NCBI RefSeq assembly: GCF_002845275.2
Contig: NZ_CP088149.1
Span: forward strand, 3,034,501 to 3,098,500
DNA length: 64,000 nucleotides
Reading direction: 5' to 3'
Source of the DNA: Pseudomonas sp. S06B 330
GTDB lineage: Bacteria; Pseudomonadota; Gammaproteobacteria; Pseudomonadales; Pseudomonadaceae
In this document: positions 25,679 to 35,300 of the stretch, one piece after another
How positions within the stretch are numbered: the first letter of the stretch is position 1
How the letters are laid out: every line of letters begins with the position of its first letter
Notes under the pieces: generated by a model
Seen by the model: only the letters and a program-made list of their open reading frames with translations
Told to the model about the DNA's origin: nothing
Databases searched by the model: none
Made by a program: the position numbers and the translations under genes

Positions 25679-26842
25679 ATGACTGATCGCAACGACGAAG
25701 CACTCATCGCCATACGAGAGGGTGTGCGCGCCCTGTGTGCCGACTTCCCTGCCCAATACTGGCGCAAGATCGATGAGCACAAAGGCTTCCCGGAAGCCTT
25801 TGTCAGCGCCATGACCGCTGCGGGCTGGTTGTCGGCGATGATCCCCGAAGCCTACGGCGGCTCGGGGCTGGGCCTGGCTGAAGCGTCGGTGATCCTCGAA
25901 GAGGTCAACCATTGCGGCGGCAACTCCGGGACCATCCACGGCCAGATGTACAACATGTTCACCCTGCTGCGCCACGGCAGCGACGCGCAGAAGCGTTACT
26001 ACCTGCCCAAGCTTGCCAGTGGTGAACTGCGCCTGCAGTCGATGGGGGTCACCGAGCCGACCACCGGGACCGACACCACCAAAATCAAGACCACCGCCGT
26101 GCGCGAGGGTGACCACTATGTGATCAACGGCCAGAAAGTCTGGATCTCACGGGTCCAGCATTCCGACCTGATGATCCTCCTGGCCCGCACCACCCCCTTG
26201 GCCGAGGTACAGAAAAAATCCGAAGGCATGTCGATCTTCCTCGTTGACCTGCGCGAAGCCATTGGCAACGGCCTGACCGTGCAACCGATCGCCAACATGG
26301 TCAACCACGAAACCAACGAGCTGTTCTTTGACAACCTGCGCATCCCAGCCAGCAGCCTGATCGGTGAAGAAGGCAAAGGCTTCAAGTACATCCTCGACGG
26401 CCTGAATGCCGAACGCACCCTGATTGCCGCTGAGTGCATCGGTGACGGCCGATGGTTCATCGAGAAGTCCAGCCAGTACGCCAGGGACCGCGTGGTGTTC
26501 GGGCGGCCAATCGGCCAGAACCAGGGCGTGCAGTTTCCAATTGCCCAAGCGCATATCGAAATCGAGGCCGCTGACCTGATGCGCTGGCGTGCCTGTGCCG
26601 AATACGACAGCGGCAAGAACGCCGGTGCCGCCGCCAACATGGCCAAGTACCTGGCGGCCAAGGCCAGTTGGGAAGCGGCCAACGCCTGCCTGCAAACCCA
26701 TGGTGGCTTCGGTTTTGCCAATGAATACGATGTCGAGCGCAAGTTCCGTGAGACCCGCCTGTACCAGGTCGCACCGATTTCCACCAACTTGATCCTGTCA
26801 TACGTGGCCGAGCACCTGCTGGAGCTGCCACGTTCGTTCTAG
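25679..26842 (+). CDS. Acyl-CoA dehydrogenase with relocated catalytic base
   Basis: 387-residue acyl-CoA dehydrogenase. Visible are PEAYGGSGLG, the TEPTTGTDTTK flavin segment near residue 125, and QTHGGFGFANEYDVERKFRE near the end. The usual catalytic Glu of the YEGT motif is absent: the sequence reads LYQVAPIS. A Glu occurs in LNAERTLIA near residue 243, the place used by isovaleryl-CoA and long-chain dehydrogenases. ATG 25679 is chosen over the one 11 codons upstream. First gene of the cassette. In the P. aeruginosa itaconate locus a comparable dehydrogenase gene is present with no clear role. Confidence 0.92.
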   Translation: MTDRNDEALIAIREGVRALCADFPAQYWRKIDEHKGFPEAFVSAMTAAGWLSAMIPEAYGGSGLGLAEASVILEEVNHCGGNSGTIHGQMYNMFTLLRHGSDAQKRYYLPKLASGELRLQSMGVTEPTTGTDTTKIKTTAVREGDHYVINGQKVWISRVQHSDLMILLARTTPLAEVQKKSEGMSIFLVDLREAIGNGLTVQPIANMVNHETNELFFDNLRIPASSLIGEEGKGFKYILDGLNAERTLIAAECIGDGRWFIEKSSQYARDRVVFGRPIGQNQGVQFPIAQAHIEIEAADLMRWRACAEYDSGKNAGAAANMAKYLAAKASWEAANACLQTHGGFGFANEYDVERKFRETRLYQVAPISTNLILSYVAEHLLELPRSF

Positions 26843-26889
26843 GTTGCCATTGTTCCCTGCACCGGCCTGATAACAACAGAGATAACAAT

Positions 26890-28092
26890 ATGACTCAGCC
26901 CTCAGGATGCCGCCCCCTCGACGGCATCACCGTCGTCAGCCTCGAACATGCGATTGCCGCGCCCTTTTGCACCCGTCAGCTGGCCGACCTTGGCGCCCGC
27001 GTAATCAAGGTAGAACGCCCAGGTGTCGGTGACTTTGCCCGCGGTTACGATGAGCGCGTCAATGGCCTGGCCTCGCACTTCGTCTGGACCAACCGTTCAA
27101 AAGAGAGCCTGACCCTGGACCTCAAGCAACCGCTGGCCATCGAGGTGCTCGACACCTTGCTTTCACAAGCGGATGTCTTGGTACAGAACCTCGCCCCGGG
27201 TGCTGCTGAGCGGATGGGCCTATCGTTCGAGACGCTGCATCAGCGTTTTCCGCGGCTGATCCTGTGTGACATTTCCGGGTATGGCAAAGGTGGGCCTTAC
27301 GAGCAGAAAAAGGCCTACGACCTGCTGATCCAGAGCGAGGGCGGTTTTCTCTCGGTCACCGGTGGCCCGCACGAAAGCCAGATGGCCAAAGCGGGTTGCT
27401 CGATTGCCGACATCGCGGCCGGCATGTACGCCTACACCGGGATTCTCAGCGCCTTGCTACTGCGCGACAAAACCGGTGAAGGCAGCCATGTTGAGGTGTC
27501 CATGCTCGAAAGCCTGGTCGAATGGATGAACTTCCCGCTGTACTACGCCTACGCCGGCGCCCCTGCACCGACACGCAGTGGCGCGGCGCACGCCACCATC
27601 TACCCGTACGGCCCGTTCCCAACCGGTGATGGCAACACCGTCATGCTTGGCTTGCAGAACGAGCGGGAATGGCAGCTGTTTTGCGCCACGGTGTTGCTGC
27701 AGCCGCAGTTGGCTGACGATGAGCGCTTCAATGCCAACGTCAGACGCGTGGACAACCGTGAGGTCCTGCGTGCACTGATTATTCAGGCATTTGCCAGCCT
27801 GAGCCTGGCAGCAGTGACCGAACGCCTGGACCAGGCGCAGATCGCCAATGCCCGGGTCAACGACATGCAAGGCGTGTGGGAGCACCCGCAGTTGCAGGCG
27901 CGTGAGCGCTGGAAGCAGGTGCGCACCAGCGCTGGCGTTGTTCCGAGTCTGCTGCCACCGGCTACTAGCAATGCCTACATGCCGCGCATGGATCCGGTGC
28001 CGGCTCTTGGTGAGCATACCGAGCAGATACTGCGAGGCCTTGGCTTGTCAGCCGAGCACATTGCCGAACTCCATACGACTGGCAGCATTTAA
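26890..28092 (+). CDS. Class III (CaiB/BaiF) CoA-transferase
   Basis: 400-residue family III CoA-transferase. N-terminal marks are VVSLEHAIAAPFCTRQLADL and GARVIKVERPGVGDFAR; the catalytic Asp is in KKAYDLLIQ near residue 145, and SGYGKGGPY precedes it. It moves CoA from a donor such as succinyl-CoA to a carboxylic acid. With the downstream hydratase and lyase it matches an itaconate CoA-transferase role (itaconate to itaconyl-CoA); mesaconate or another C5 acid is also possible. 47 bp after the dehydrogenase gene. Confidence 0.93.
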   Translation: MTQPSGCRPLDGITVVSLEHAIAAPFCTRQLADLGARVIKVERPGVGDFARGYDERVNGLASHFVWTNRSKESLTLDLKQPLAIEVLDTLLSQADVLVQNLAPGAAERMGLSFETLHQRFPRLILCDISGYGKGGPYEQKKAYDLLIQSEGGFLSVTGGPHESQMAKAGCSIADIAAGMYAYTGILSALLLRDKTGEGSHVEVSMLESLVEWMNFPLYYAYAGAPAPTRSGAAHATIYPYGPFPTGDGNTVMLGLQNEREWQLFCATVLLQPQLADDERFNANVRRVDNREVLRALIIQAFASLSLAAVTERLDQAQIANARVNDMQGVWEHPQLQARERWKQVRTSAGVVPSLLPPATSNAYMPRMDPVPALGEHTEQILRGLGLSAEHIAELHTTGSI

Positions 28093-28103
28093 AGGAGCAC
28101 AAC

Positions 28104-28949
28104 ATGAGCAACATTGATTACTCCGAATGGATCGGTCGCATTGAAGAAAGCCGTGATCAGCTCAGCCATAACCTGGTAAAACGCATTGCCGCCACCCTCG
28201 GCGAACCCGCCCCCCAGCCCGGCGAAGCACTGCCACCGCTCTGGCATTGGGCATTCTTTCAAGAGCCTGTAGCGCAAATCGGCTTAGGCACCGACGGCCA
28301 CCCGGCACGTGGCGGCTTCCTACCACCGGCCGACAACCGCAACCGTATGTGGGCGGGTAGCCGTCTGACGTTTAACCGCCCGCTGAAGGTCGATGCCCAG
28401 GTGAAGCGGATTTCCACCCTGCTCAAGGTCGAGGAAAAACACGGCCGCACCGGCTCGCTGCTGTTTGTCACCGTACGCCACGAGATCGTTCAGAACGGTG
28501 AATGTGCCTTGGTCGACGAACAGGACATCGTCTACCGCGAGCCCTCCCCACCCAAGCTCGGCGGTACCGAACCCCTGCTGGCCGGACAATGGCGAGAAGT
28601 CGTTGAACCCAACGCCACCTTGCTGTTCCGCTATTCGGCAGTGACCTTTAACGGTCATCGCATTCATTACGACTGGCCCTATGTCACCGAAACGGAAGGC
28701 TATCCCGGCCTGGTGGTGCACGGGCCGCTGATTGCGACGCTGAACCTGCGCGCATTCCTGCGCGCCCATCCACAGGCACGCATCAAGACGTTCAGCTTTC
28801 GCGGCCTACGTCCGTTGATTTCACCGCAGCCGTTCGAAGTGTCTGGTCAGCTGACGGCACCGGGCAAGGCCCTGCTTCAGGCGGGAAACCAGGACGGCAC
28901 CGCGCAAATCGCAGAAGTGACCTTCATTGAGGGAGGCCGTCATGACTGA
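28104..28949 (+). CDS. MaoC-like/HTD2 hydratase (itaconyl- or mesaconyl-CoA type)
   Basis: 281-residue double hot-dog protein related to mesaconyl-C4-CoA hydratase and itaconyl-CoA hydratase. The hydratase motif RIHYDWPY, followed by YPGLVVHGPL, is at residues 190-212, and an N-terminal hot-dog half covers the first 140 residues. AAGGAG lies eight bases before the ATG. In the proposed pathway it would hydrate itaconyl-CoA to citramalyl-CoA. Its stop overlaps the start of the lyase gene by 8 bp, so the products are probably made together. Confidence 0.9.
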   Translation: MSNIDYSEWIGRIEESRDQLSHNLVKRIAATLGEPAPQPGEALPPLWHWAFFQEPVAQIGLGTDGHPARGGFLPPADNRNRMWAGSRLTFNRPLKVDAQVKRISTLLKVEEKHGRTGSLLFVTVRHEIVQNGECALVDEQDIVYREPSPPKLGGTEPLLAGQWREVVEPNATLLFRYSAVTFNGHRIHYDWPYVTETEGYPGLVVHGPLIATLNLRAFLRAHPQARIKTFSFRGLRPLISPQPFEVSGQLTAPGKALLQAGNQDGTAQIAEVTFIEGGRHD

Positions 28950-29763
28950 CGCCGTGATCCGAAGTGCCCTGTTCGTCCCCGCCAGCCGCGCGGAACGCAT
29001 TGCCAAAGCCTTGGCCAGCGGCGCCGACCGGGTCATCGTTGACCTCGAAGACGCCGTGGAGGAACCGCTCAAGGATCAGGCACGCAACAACCTTGAGCAG
29101 TTTCTCCACGAGCACCCCGAGGTTCAGTTGCTGGTGCGCGTGAATGGGCCTGAGCATCGAGCACACAGCGCCGATCTGGCACTGTGTCAGCGCTTTCCCC
29201 AGATCATTGGCCTACTGCTGCCCAAAGCAGAGACACCGGCTCAGATTCGCCAGGCCAGTGCCACCGGCAAAGCGGTGTTGCCGATCATCGAAACCGCTCG
29301 CGGTCTGGCGGCGCTGTCTGATATTGCAACCACACGCGCCGTAGAGCGCCTGTGTTTCGGCAGTCTTGACCTGGCCTTGGACCTGAATTTACGCAGTGGT
29401 ACTCGCGCTGCTGAGCAGATGCTTGATCAGGCCCGCTATGCCGTGCTGCTCAACACCCGTGTCGCCAGCCTGGCACCGGCGTTAGATGGGGTATTTCCCG
29501 CCATCAAAGACCACGACGGCCTCCGACAGACAGTAGCAAACGCCCGCGACATGGGCTTTGGTGGGGTCTTGTGCATTCACCCAGAGCAAGTGGCGGTGAT
29601 TCATGCGGCCTTGCAACCCAGCGAGGATGAGCTTGGCTGGGCGAAGCGCGTGCTGCACGCCGCAGCGAGCAGTGCCGGCGCATTCGCCCTGGACGGTCAG
29701 ATGGTCGACGCCCCGGTGATCGCCCGCGCCCGCACCATTGTTGCGCAGGCCGGCGACAGGTGA
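28942..29763 (+). CDS. CitE-like lyase (citramalyl-CoA lyase type)
   Basis: 273-residue HpcH/HpaI-aldolase-fold CitE family member. Mg and substrate residues are visible in VDLEDAVEE (near 30), LLPKAET (near 93), PIIETARGL (near 114), FGSLDLALDL (near 138) and the CoA-binding GVLCIHPEQ (near 210). It would split (S)-citramalyl-CoA to acetyl-CoA and pyruvate if the pathway is itaconate degradation. ATG 28942 is preceded by GGGAGG and overlaps the hydratase stop. It ends 4 bp from the convergent peroxidase gene. Confidence 0.92.
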   Translation: MTDAVIRSALFVPASRAERIAKALASGADRVIVDLEDAVEEPLKDQARNNLEQFLHEHPEVQLLVRVNGPEHRAHSADLALCQRFPQIIGLLLPKAETPAQIRQASATGKAVLPIIETARGLAALSDIATTRAVERLCFGSLDLALDLNLRSGTRAAEQMLDQARYAVLLNTRVASLAPALDGVFPAIKDHDGLRQTVANARDMGFGGVLCIHPEQVAVIHAALQPSEDELGWAKRVLHAAASSAGAFALDGQMVDAPVIARARTIVAQAGDR

Positions 29764-29767
29764 CGCT

Positions 29768-30646
29768 TCAGCCGAGCAATGCGCTCAGATCCAAGCGTTG
29801 CGCAATGATCGGCGGGCACCAGTAGTAGCCGCCGGTGAGCGGACGGCTGAAGCGGTACAGGGCATCGACCACGCCGTCTTCCAGGCCGCTCATGCGGCGC
29901 AATTGAACCTCGAAGGCATCGAAGCTATTGCCAAAGGCCAGGAAGGCCAGGCCCGCACCGCGCTGGTCGGCCCACGGCATCGAGCGGCGGACGATAAACG
30001 CCTCAGGGTCAAAGCTTTCCTGAGCGGTGCGTTTGACGTGGGCAGATTCCGGCGCCTCGTCGAGCTCTTCATTGTCTGCCTTGCGACGGCCGATGATGTC
30101 GTCCTGTTCGGCTTGCGGCAGCGCCTTGAAGCTGTCCAGGTCGTGGCGCCACAACTGGAATGCGGCGAAGCTCGAACCGCTCAGGCCCGGCACATCGCTG
30201 GCAACGATGGCGGCGTCGACGGCGGCATCTTCAATCGGGTTCTCGGTGCCGTCTTCATAACCGGTCAGATCAAAACCGCTTTTGTGGCGGAAGGCGTCTG
30301 TCGCTTCGGCCAGGTTGAAGGCCGGTGCCAACAGTTTCTCCAGGTCCTGACTGAGCAGCCACAGCTCACCACGGTCTTCGCCACGCAGCCACAGCCACAG
30401 GTCATGTTGGGTGCACGGGTTATCAACTGCGGCAGTGAGCTGCGGGAACGCGCGCAGGCCGTCAATGCTGCGACCCAGCGCGTGCACCAGCGGCGCACCG
30501 AAACCGGCTACCACACGGCTGCCATCGACCTGTTGCAGCAGCGCATCGAGCACGCCCGGCAGCGCGGCCGGCGATTGCAGGGTGAAGAACAGATGAAGGG
30601 CTTGCGCGGGAACGGGGGCGGCGAGAATGCCTGGCTGGAACTGCAT
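29768..30646 (-). CDS. Dye-decolourising (DyP) haem peroxidase
   Basis: 292-residue DyP peroxidase, probably class P/B. The distal GYEDGTENP motif (catalytic Asp) is near residue 132, the proximal haem His in AHVKRTAQESFDP near 205, and the distal Arg in IVRRSMPW near 223. No Tat signal, so cytosolic; no encapsulin gene is adjacent. ATG 30646 (AAGGA 12 bases upstream) gives normal family length; the frame is open 46 codons further without coding character. Confidence 0.93.
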   Translation of the reverse strand: MQFQPGILAAPVPAQALHLFFTLQSPAALPGVLDALLQQVDGSRVVAGFGAPLVHALGRSIDGLRAFPQLTAAVDNPCTQHDLWLWLRGEDRGELWLLSQDLEKLLAPAFNLAEATDAFRHKSGFDLTGYEDGTENPIEDAAVDAAIVASDVPGLSGSSFAAFQLWRHDLDSFKALPQAEQDDIIGRRKADNEELDEAPESAHVKRTAQESFDPEAFIVRRSMPWADQRGAGLAFLAFGNSFDAFEVQLRRMSGLEDGVVDALYRFSRPLTGGYYWCPPIIAQRLDLSALLG

Positions 30647-30806
30647 CGGGAATCGGATCCTTGAGTAAAGCGCGAATGCTACTGCCTGAGGACAGGGTCT
30701 ACAAGCGCGTCGGCTTGACGCAGGCGCGTGATGAGAAGCACTCGTACTACGAGGACTAAAATCCTCGCCTACACTGCCGTTCATCCCTTATTTGCGAGCC
30801 TGTGAC

Positions 30807-31721
30807 ATGACTGCATCACCGCTGCTAAGCGCGTTTCTGCCCCTGGCCTTGGGGTTCATCATGCTAGGGTTGGGACTGACCCTGACCCTGGCCGACTTCG
30901 CCCGAGTGGTGAAATTCCCCAAACCGGTGCTGATCGGCCTGGCCTGTCAGATTCTCCTACTGCCTTTTATCTGCTTTCTTATTGCAAAAGGTTTCGGCCT
31001 GGCCCCAGCCCTGGCGGTGGGCCTGATGTTGCTGGCCGCCTCCCCAGGCGGCACCACGGCCAACCTGTTCAGCCACCTGGCGCATGGCGACGTGGCCCTG
31101 AACGTGACCCTGACCGCAGTCAACTCACTGATCGCCATCCTGACCATGCCACTGCTGGTGAACCTGTCGCTGGCGTATTTCATGACCGCTGATCAAGCGA
31201 TCCCCCTGCAATTTAGCAAGGTGCTGCAGGTGTTCGCGATTGTCTTGGTGCCGGTAGCTTTGGGCATGCTGATCCGTCGCCTGGCACCGGGGTTTTCGGC
31301 GCGCATGGAGCGGCCAATGAAGATTATTGCCGCGCTGTTTCTGCTGTTCACCATCGTGTTGGCGATGGTCAAGGACTGGCAGACCGTACTCGACTACGCG
31401 CCCGTGGTAGGCGGCGCGGCCCTGTTGTTCAACCTGCTGAGCCTGGGTATTGGTTACTGGCTGCCACGCCTGCTGAAAATCCCCAAGCGCCAGGCGATCG
31501 CCATCGGCATGGAGATCGGCATTCACAACGGCACCTTGGCCATCGCCTTGGCCCTGGCCCCTACCCTGCTGAACAACTCGACCATGGCGATACCGGCGGC
31601 GATTTACAGCTTGATCATGTTCTTTACGGCGGCGGGATTTGGCTGGTGGGTGAGCCGAGGGCATGAACAGTCCTCACCTGTGGGCGCTGGCCTTGCCAGC
31701 GATGCAGACACCCGGCAATAG
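30807..31721 (+). CDS. BASS-family (bile acid:Na+ symporter-like) transporter
   Basis: 304-residue membrane protein with about ten spans and the BASS/NTCP-like pattern (LLAASPGGTTANLFSHLAHGD near residue 80). Family members move bile acids, pantoate, pyruvate or other organic anions with Na+. ATG 30807 is preferred to a TTG five codons upstream. Divergent from the DyP gene (160 bp apart). The last 14 or so residues (SSPVGAGLASDA and following) are encoded by a REP element and are probably a late C-terminal extension. Confidence 0.9.
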   Translation: MTASPLLSAFLPLALGFIMLGLGLTLTLADFARVVKFPKPVLIGLACQILLLPFICFLIAKGFGLAPALAVGLMLLAASPGGTTANLFSHLAHGDVALNVTLTAVNSLIAILTMPLLVNLSLAYFMTADQAIPLQFSKVLQVFAIVLVPVALGMLIRRLAPGFSARMERPMKIIAALFLLFTIVLAMVKDWQTVLDYAPVVGGAALLFNLLSLGIGYWLPRLLKIPKRQAIAIGMEIGIHNGTLAIALALAPTLLNNSTMAIPAAIYSLIMFFTAAGFGWWVSRGHEQSSPVGAGLASDADTRQ

Positions 31722-31764
31722 CTGATACCGCGTCGATGCCATCGCCGGCAAGGCCGGCTCCCCC
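31680..31764. repeat. REPIN of the GGCCTTGCC family
   Basis: Left arm GTGGGCGCTGGCCTTGCCAG (31681 on) and right arm GCCATCGCCGGCAAGGCCGG (31739 on) are inverted copies of the common putida-type REP. The left arm lies within the reading frame of the BASS transporter gene. A single related REP is at 62527-62552. Confidence 0.85.
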
Positions 31765-31782
31765 AAGTGCTTTGCCTGACGC

Positions 31783-32097
31783 CTACGCGTCGGTGCTCAG
31801 GCCCATCTGGCGCGCTTCGATGCCATCGAGCAACGCATCGAGCAGCGCCATGGCCATCTCCACCGAATGTTGGGTTGACCAGACAAAACCGCGCCCTTCT
31901 TTGCTGGCGTATTGCACGGCTTCAAGGACAGTGGTGCGGGCGCACCTGAGGTAAAGCAAGGCATGCACCAGCGTGTCTTCTGCGCTGATACCCGCACGCA
32001 CGCTGAACAAGGGCGGATGTTCCGGGCAACTGGGGACGTCGGTCTCGACCGTTTTAATAAGGTGCAGGCTGGGAGGATCGGGGACGGGCTTTTTCAT
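31783..32097 (-). CDS. DUF3077 family small protein
   Basis: 104-residue soluble protein of a Pseudomonas-specific family (DUF3077). Features are an N-terminal Pro-rich stretch (MKKPVPDPPSLHL) and a helical core containing VRAGISAEDTLVHALLYLRC and HSVEMAMALLDALLDG. No known activity. ATG 32097 has GGAG eight bases upstream. It has a 291-bp upstream gap, unusual for so small a gene, and that gap contains a BvgA-like palindrome (32361-32374), suggesting that it responds to the neighbouring phosphorelay. Confidence 0.8.
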   Translation of the reverse strand: MKKPVPDPPSLHLIKTVETDVPSCPEHPPLFSVRAGISAEDTLVHALLYLRCARTTVLEAVQYASKEGRGFVWSTQHSVEMAMALLDALLDGIEARQMGLSTDA

Positions 32098-32360
32098 GGT
32101 CAACTCCAGGTCTTTAAAGGAGCTGCCACCGCACCGTCGCCAAACGATTGGGTGGCAGCCATGCGTGGGTTGGCGAACCGGAAGACACTGGAAAACCCGG
32201 CAGGGCCGAAACCCTCCCACACATAGCCGCCATTAAGAATGGAAGCTTTCTGTCAGTATCTTTTCCCGAGTCGCCAAACCCGATCACCGAATAGTCAGTG
32301 ACCGAGCGAGCCTAGTGTGAAGACCTTCCCCGGGCAAGCTACTGAAGCCGACAGATTACG

Positions 32361-32374
32361 TAGGATATGTCCTA
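32361..32374. promoter_or_regulatory. BvgA/RocA-like palindrome upstream of DUF3077
   Basis: TAGGATATGTCCTA, an inverted repeat of the TAGGA/TCCTA heptad cores, followed at once by another half site TAGGAAG (32373-32379). It lies 264 bp upstream of the DUF3077 ATG and 15 bp past the kinase stop. Compare 37418-37431 and 38189-38202. Confidence 0.5.
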
Positions 32375-32388
32375 GGAAGCGGAGCTGG

Positions 32389-35300
32389 CTAGTCACCCTG
32401 AAGACTCAACAACGCCTGCTCCAGCGCATTGATCGCCGCTTCAACCTGCGCCACCGCCTGCTGGAGCTGCCCAAACGTGGCCTGCGGGTCCAGACACACT
32501 GCCTCCAATTGGCGGCAACACTCAACCAACAGTTCACCTTTGACTACCCGTGCAGCACCTTTGATCCGATGCGCCAGCTCGGCCACCTTGTCGGTATCGC
32601 CCTCTTGCAACAAGGCCGACAAGCGCTGGCAGTCGTTGCGATTGTTGTTGATCAGCTCGTTGAGTATCTGCCGAAACTTCACCGGCTCGCTGCTGATCAG
32701 CAGCTCCAGCGGGCCAAGGTCGACCAATTGCAAAGTGGCTGGTCCGGCGACCAACAATTCCCCGGTTAAGCTTTGCTCCGCTTCCCCGTGCTGGTACGCC
32801 ATCAGACGAGCGTCCAGCTCATCAAGCCCTATGGGTTTGATCAGGCATTCATTCATCCCCGCTTCAATACACAGCCCAATCTCTTCGGGCTGCGCATCGG
32901 CAGTCAGGCCAATGATCACTGTGGCCGGCATAGCCCCTTGAAGCTCAGCCTGGCGAATGGCACGGGTCAGGTCGACACCGTTCATGATGGGCATATGGCA
33001 GTCTGTGATGACGACATCAAATGCCTGCTCTTGCCAGCGTGCAAAGGCTTCCTTGCCATCCTCTGCCTCCCTGACATCATGACCGAGGAAAATCAGCTGT
33101 TGATGAAGCACCTGGCGATTGACCCGGTGATCATCGACCACCAGCACCTGTAAGCGATAACGCTGCCCCGTTTTTATCAGTGCCGGTGTGAAGCCGACGC
33201 TGATGCATTCGAGCACCTGAAGACGCAGTTCGACATCCACCCGCGTGCCACGGCCCAGCGCACTGGTCATGCTCACCTGGCCCCCCATCATTTCGCACAG
33301 CGAGCGACAGATCACCAAGCCCAGACCGGTGCCTTCGTTGGGCTGCACATTACGCTGAACCTGAACAAAGGGACGGAACAGGCGCTGCTGGTCAGCCGGG
33401 CTGATGCCAACGCCACTGTCCTCAACGCTAAGCCGAACGTTGATCAGGTTGGCGTCGATCAACACGCCAGCAATGCTGATCTTGACCGCACCCTCCTCGG
33501 TAAATTTGATCGCATTGCTCACCAGGTTGGAGAGGATCTGCTTGAAGCGCAGGGCATCGACCAATACATCACAATTGATGCTTGAATCGATTTCCAAGAT
33601 CAGCTTCAGACGCTTCTGTCGGGCCAGCCCTTCGAATACACGCGCCACCGATTCGACCAGTTCACGCAAGTTGGCGCGGTTGGGTGACAAGCTCAGGCGT
33701 CCGGACTCAATGCGCGCGATGTCGAGGATGTCGCCAATCAGCTCCAGCAGGCTTTTTGCCGAGGTGTAGGCGATCTCGATACTGGCCCGGTCAATGGGAA
33801 CACTGTCAGCACGTTTAAGAGCCAGTTCCAGAATGCCAATGACCGCATTCATCGGTGTGCGAATCTCGTGGCTCATGGTCGCCAAAAAGCTGGTTTTCGC
33901 CCGGCTGGCGTCCACCGCCTGGTTCTTGGCTTCCTTCAACTGCTGCACCAAATGGCGATGCTCGGTGATATCCAGCCAGCCGCAGATCACGCCCTTGGTC
34001 ACCCCACGTGAGTCTTGAAAGGGTTGTACCCAGTGTTCGATCCACAGGTCCCTGCCGTTGGCCTGAATTTGATGTACCGACTCGATTGTCTGGCCGTCGC
34101 GTATGGCTTGCAGGTAATGCTGGTGAAAGTCTGGGATGCTTTCGAAATGCTCCATCGGCAGTTCATGCACCGTCTTGTTCAATACCTGCTCGGCGCTCAG
34201 GCCAACCGCTTTGAGGTAGCTGCGGTTGCACGACAGCATCCGGCCGTTGATATCCCGCACATACAGGGGCGGCGGCATGCAATCGGTCAGGGTTTGAACG
34301 AACTGCAACTGGTCATTGAGCATCTGCTCAGCCTTGAGGCGGGCTTTTATCTGGCGGCGCAAATAGACTACCCACACCAGCGAGAGCAACAGCAATACGC
34401 CAGCGGCGGCAATGACTTCACTGATGACGCGCTCGTAATTACGCCAGGTCTGGCCGCTCATCCCGGGCGGTGAACGCCAGCGGTTGGAAATCGCGTTGAG
34501 TTCATCCGGCGCAATGCTCTGCAGGACTTTGTCGATAATTGACTGCAGTTCGGCATCGCTGCGGCGCATGGCAAAGTTGACCTTAGCGGGCCCTACGTCG
34601 AGCACGTAATTGATCGCCAGTTTGTCACGGAACAGGCGCTCGATGTAGTAACGCGCTGCGGGTAGCGCGACGACGGCGGCATCGGCCTTGCCTTCATACA
34701 GCAGGTTCATGCTGTCGAGCGATCCGCCCGCCTCGACCAGTTGCGCATCAGGGTAGCGTTTGCGTAGCTGTCGAATGGCCACGTGCCCGGTCGCAATAGA
34801 GACGCGTTTGTTGGCCAAACTGTCCAGTTTGCCTTGTTGCTCGACAGTGCTGAGCAACACAAAAGGCCCGGAAATTATAGGTCGGCTAAAGCGCAGCTTG
34901 GTTTCACGTTCAGGGCTGGCCGTCATGATTGCCAGGTCCGCATCACCTTTTTGCACGGCATCAATCATTTGCGGAAAACCGCCACTGCGCGACGTCACTT
35001 GAAAGTGCAGCCCGGTGCTCAGGGTCACCACTTCGAGAAGATCTGCTATGCCACCGGAAAATACCCCGCTGGAGTCAAAATAGGCACCGGGTGCCAGGTC
35101 ATCATTGATCACCAGGCGTGCCACCGGGTGGCGTTCGATCCAGCGCAATTGCTCATTGGTCAGGTTAAGAGGCTCTTCGCTGGGGATGAAACTGTTGCCG
35201 ACCCAGCGTTTGGCCAGGTTACGCAACTGCACTTCACCGATGGCGCCGATGGCCACATTGAGTAAGTGCTGCAGTCGGGTGCTGTCTGCGCGCAAGGCAT

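Noticed and set aside
29768..30646. Encapsulin-linked DyP cargo
   Set aside because: No encapsulin shell gene is adjacent and the C-terminus shows no clear targeting extension.
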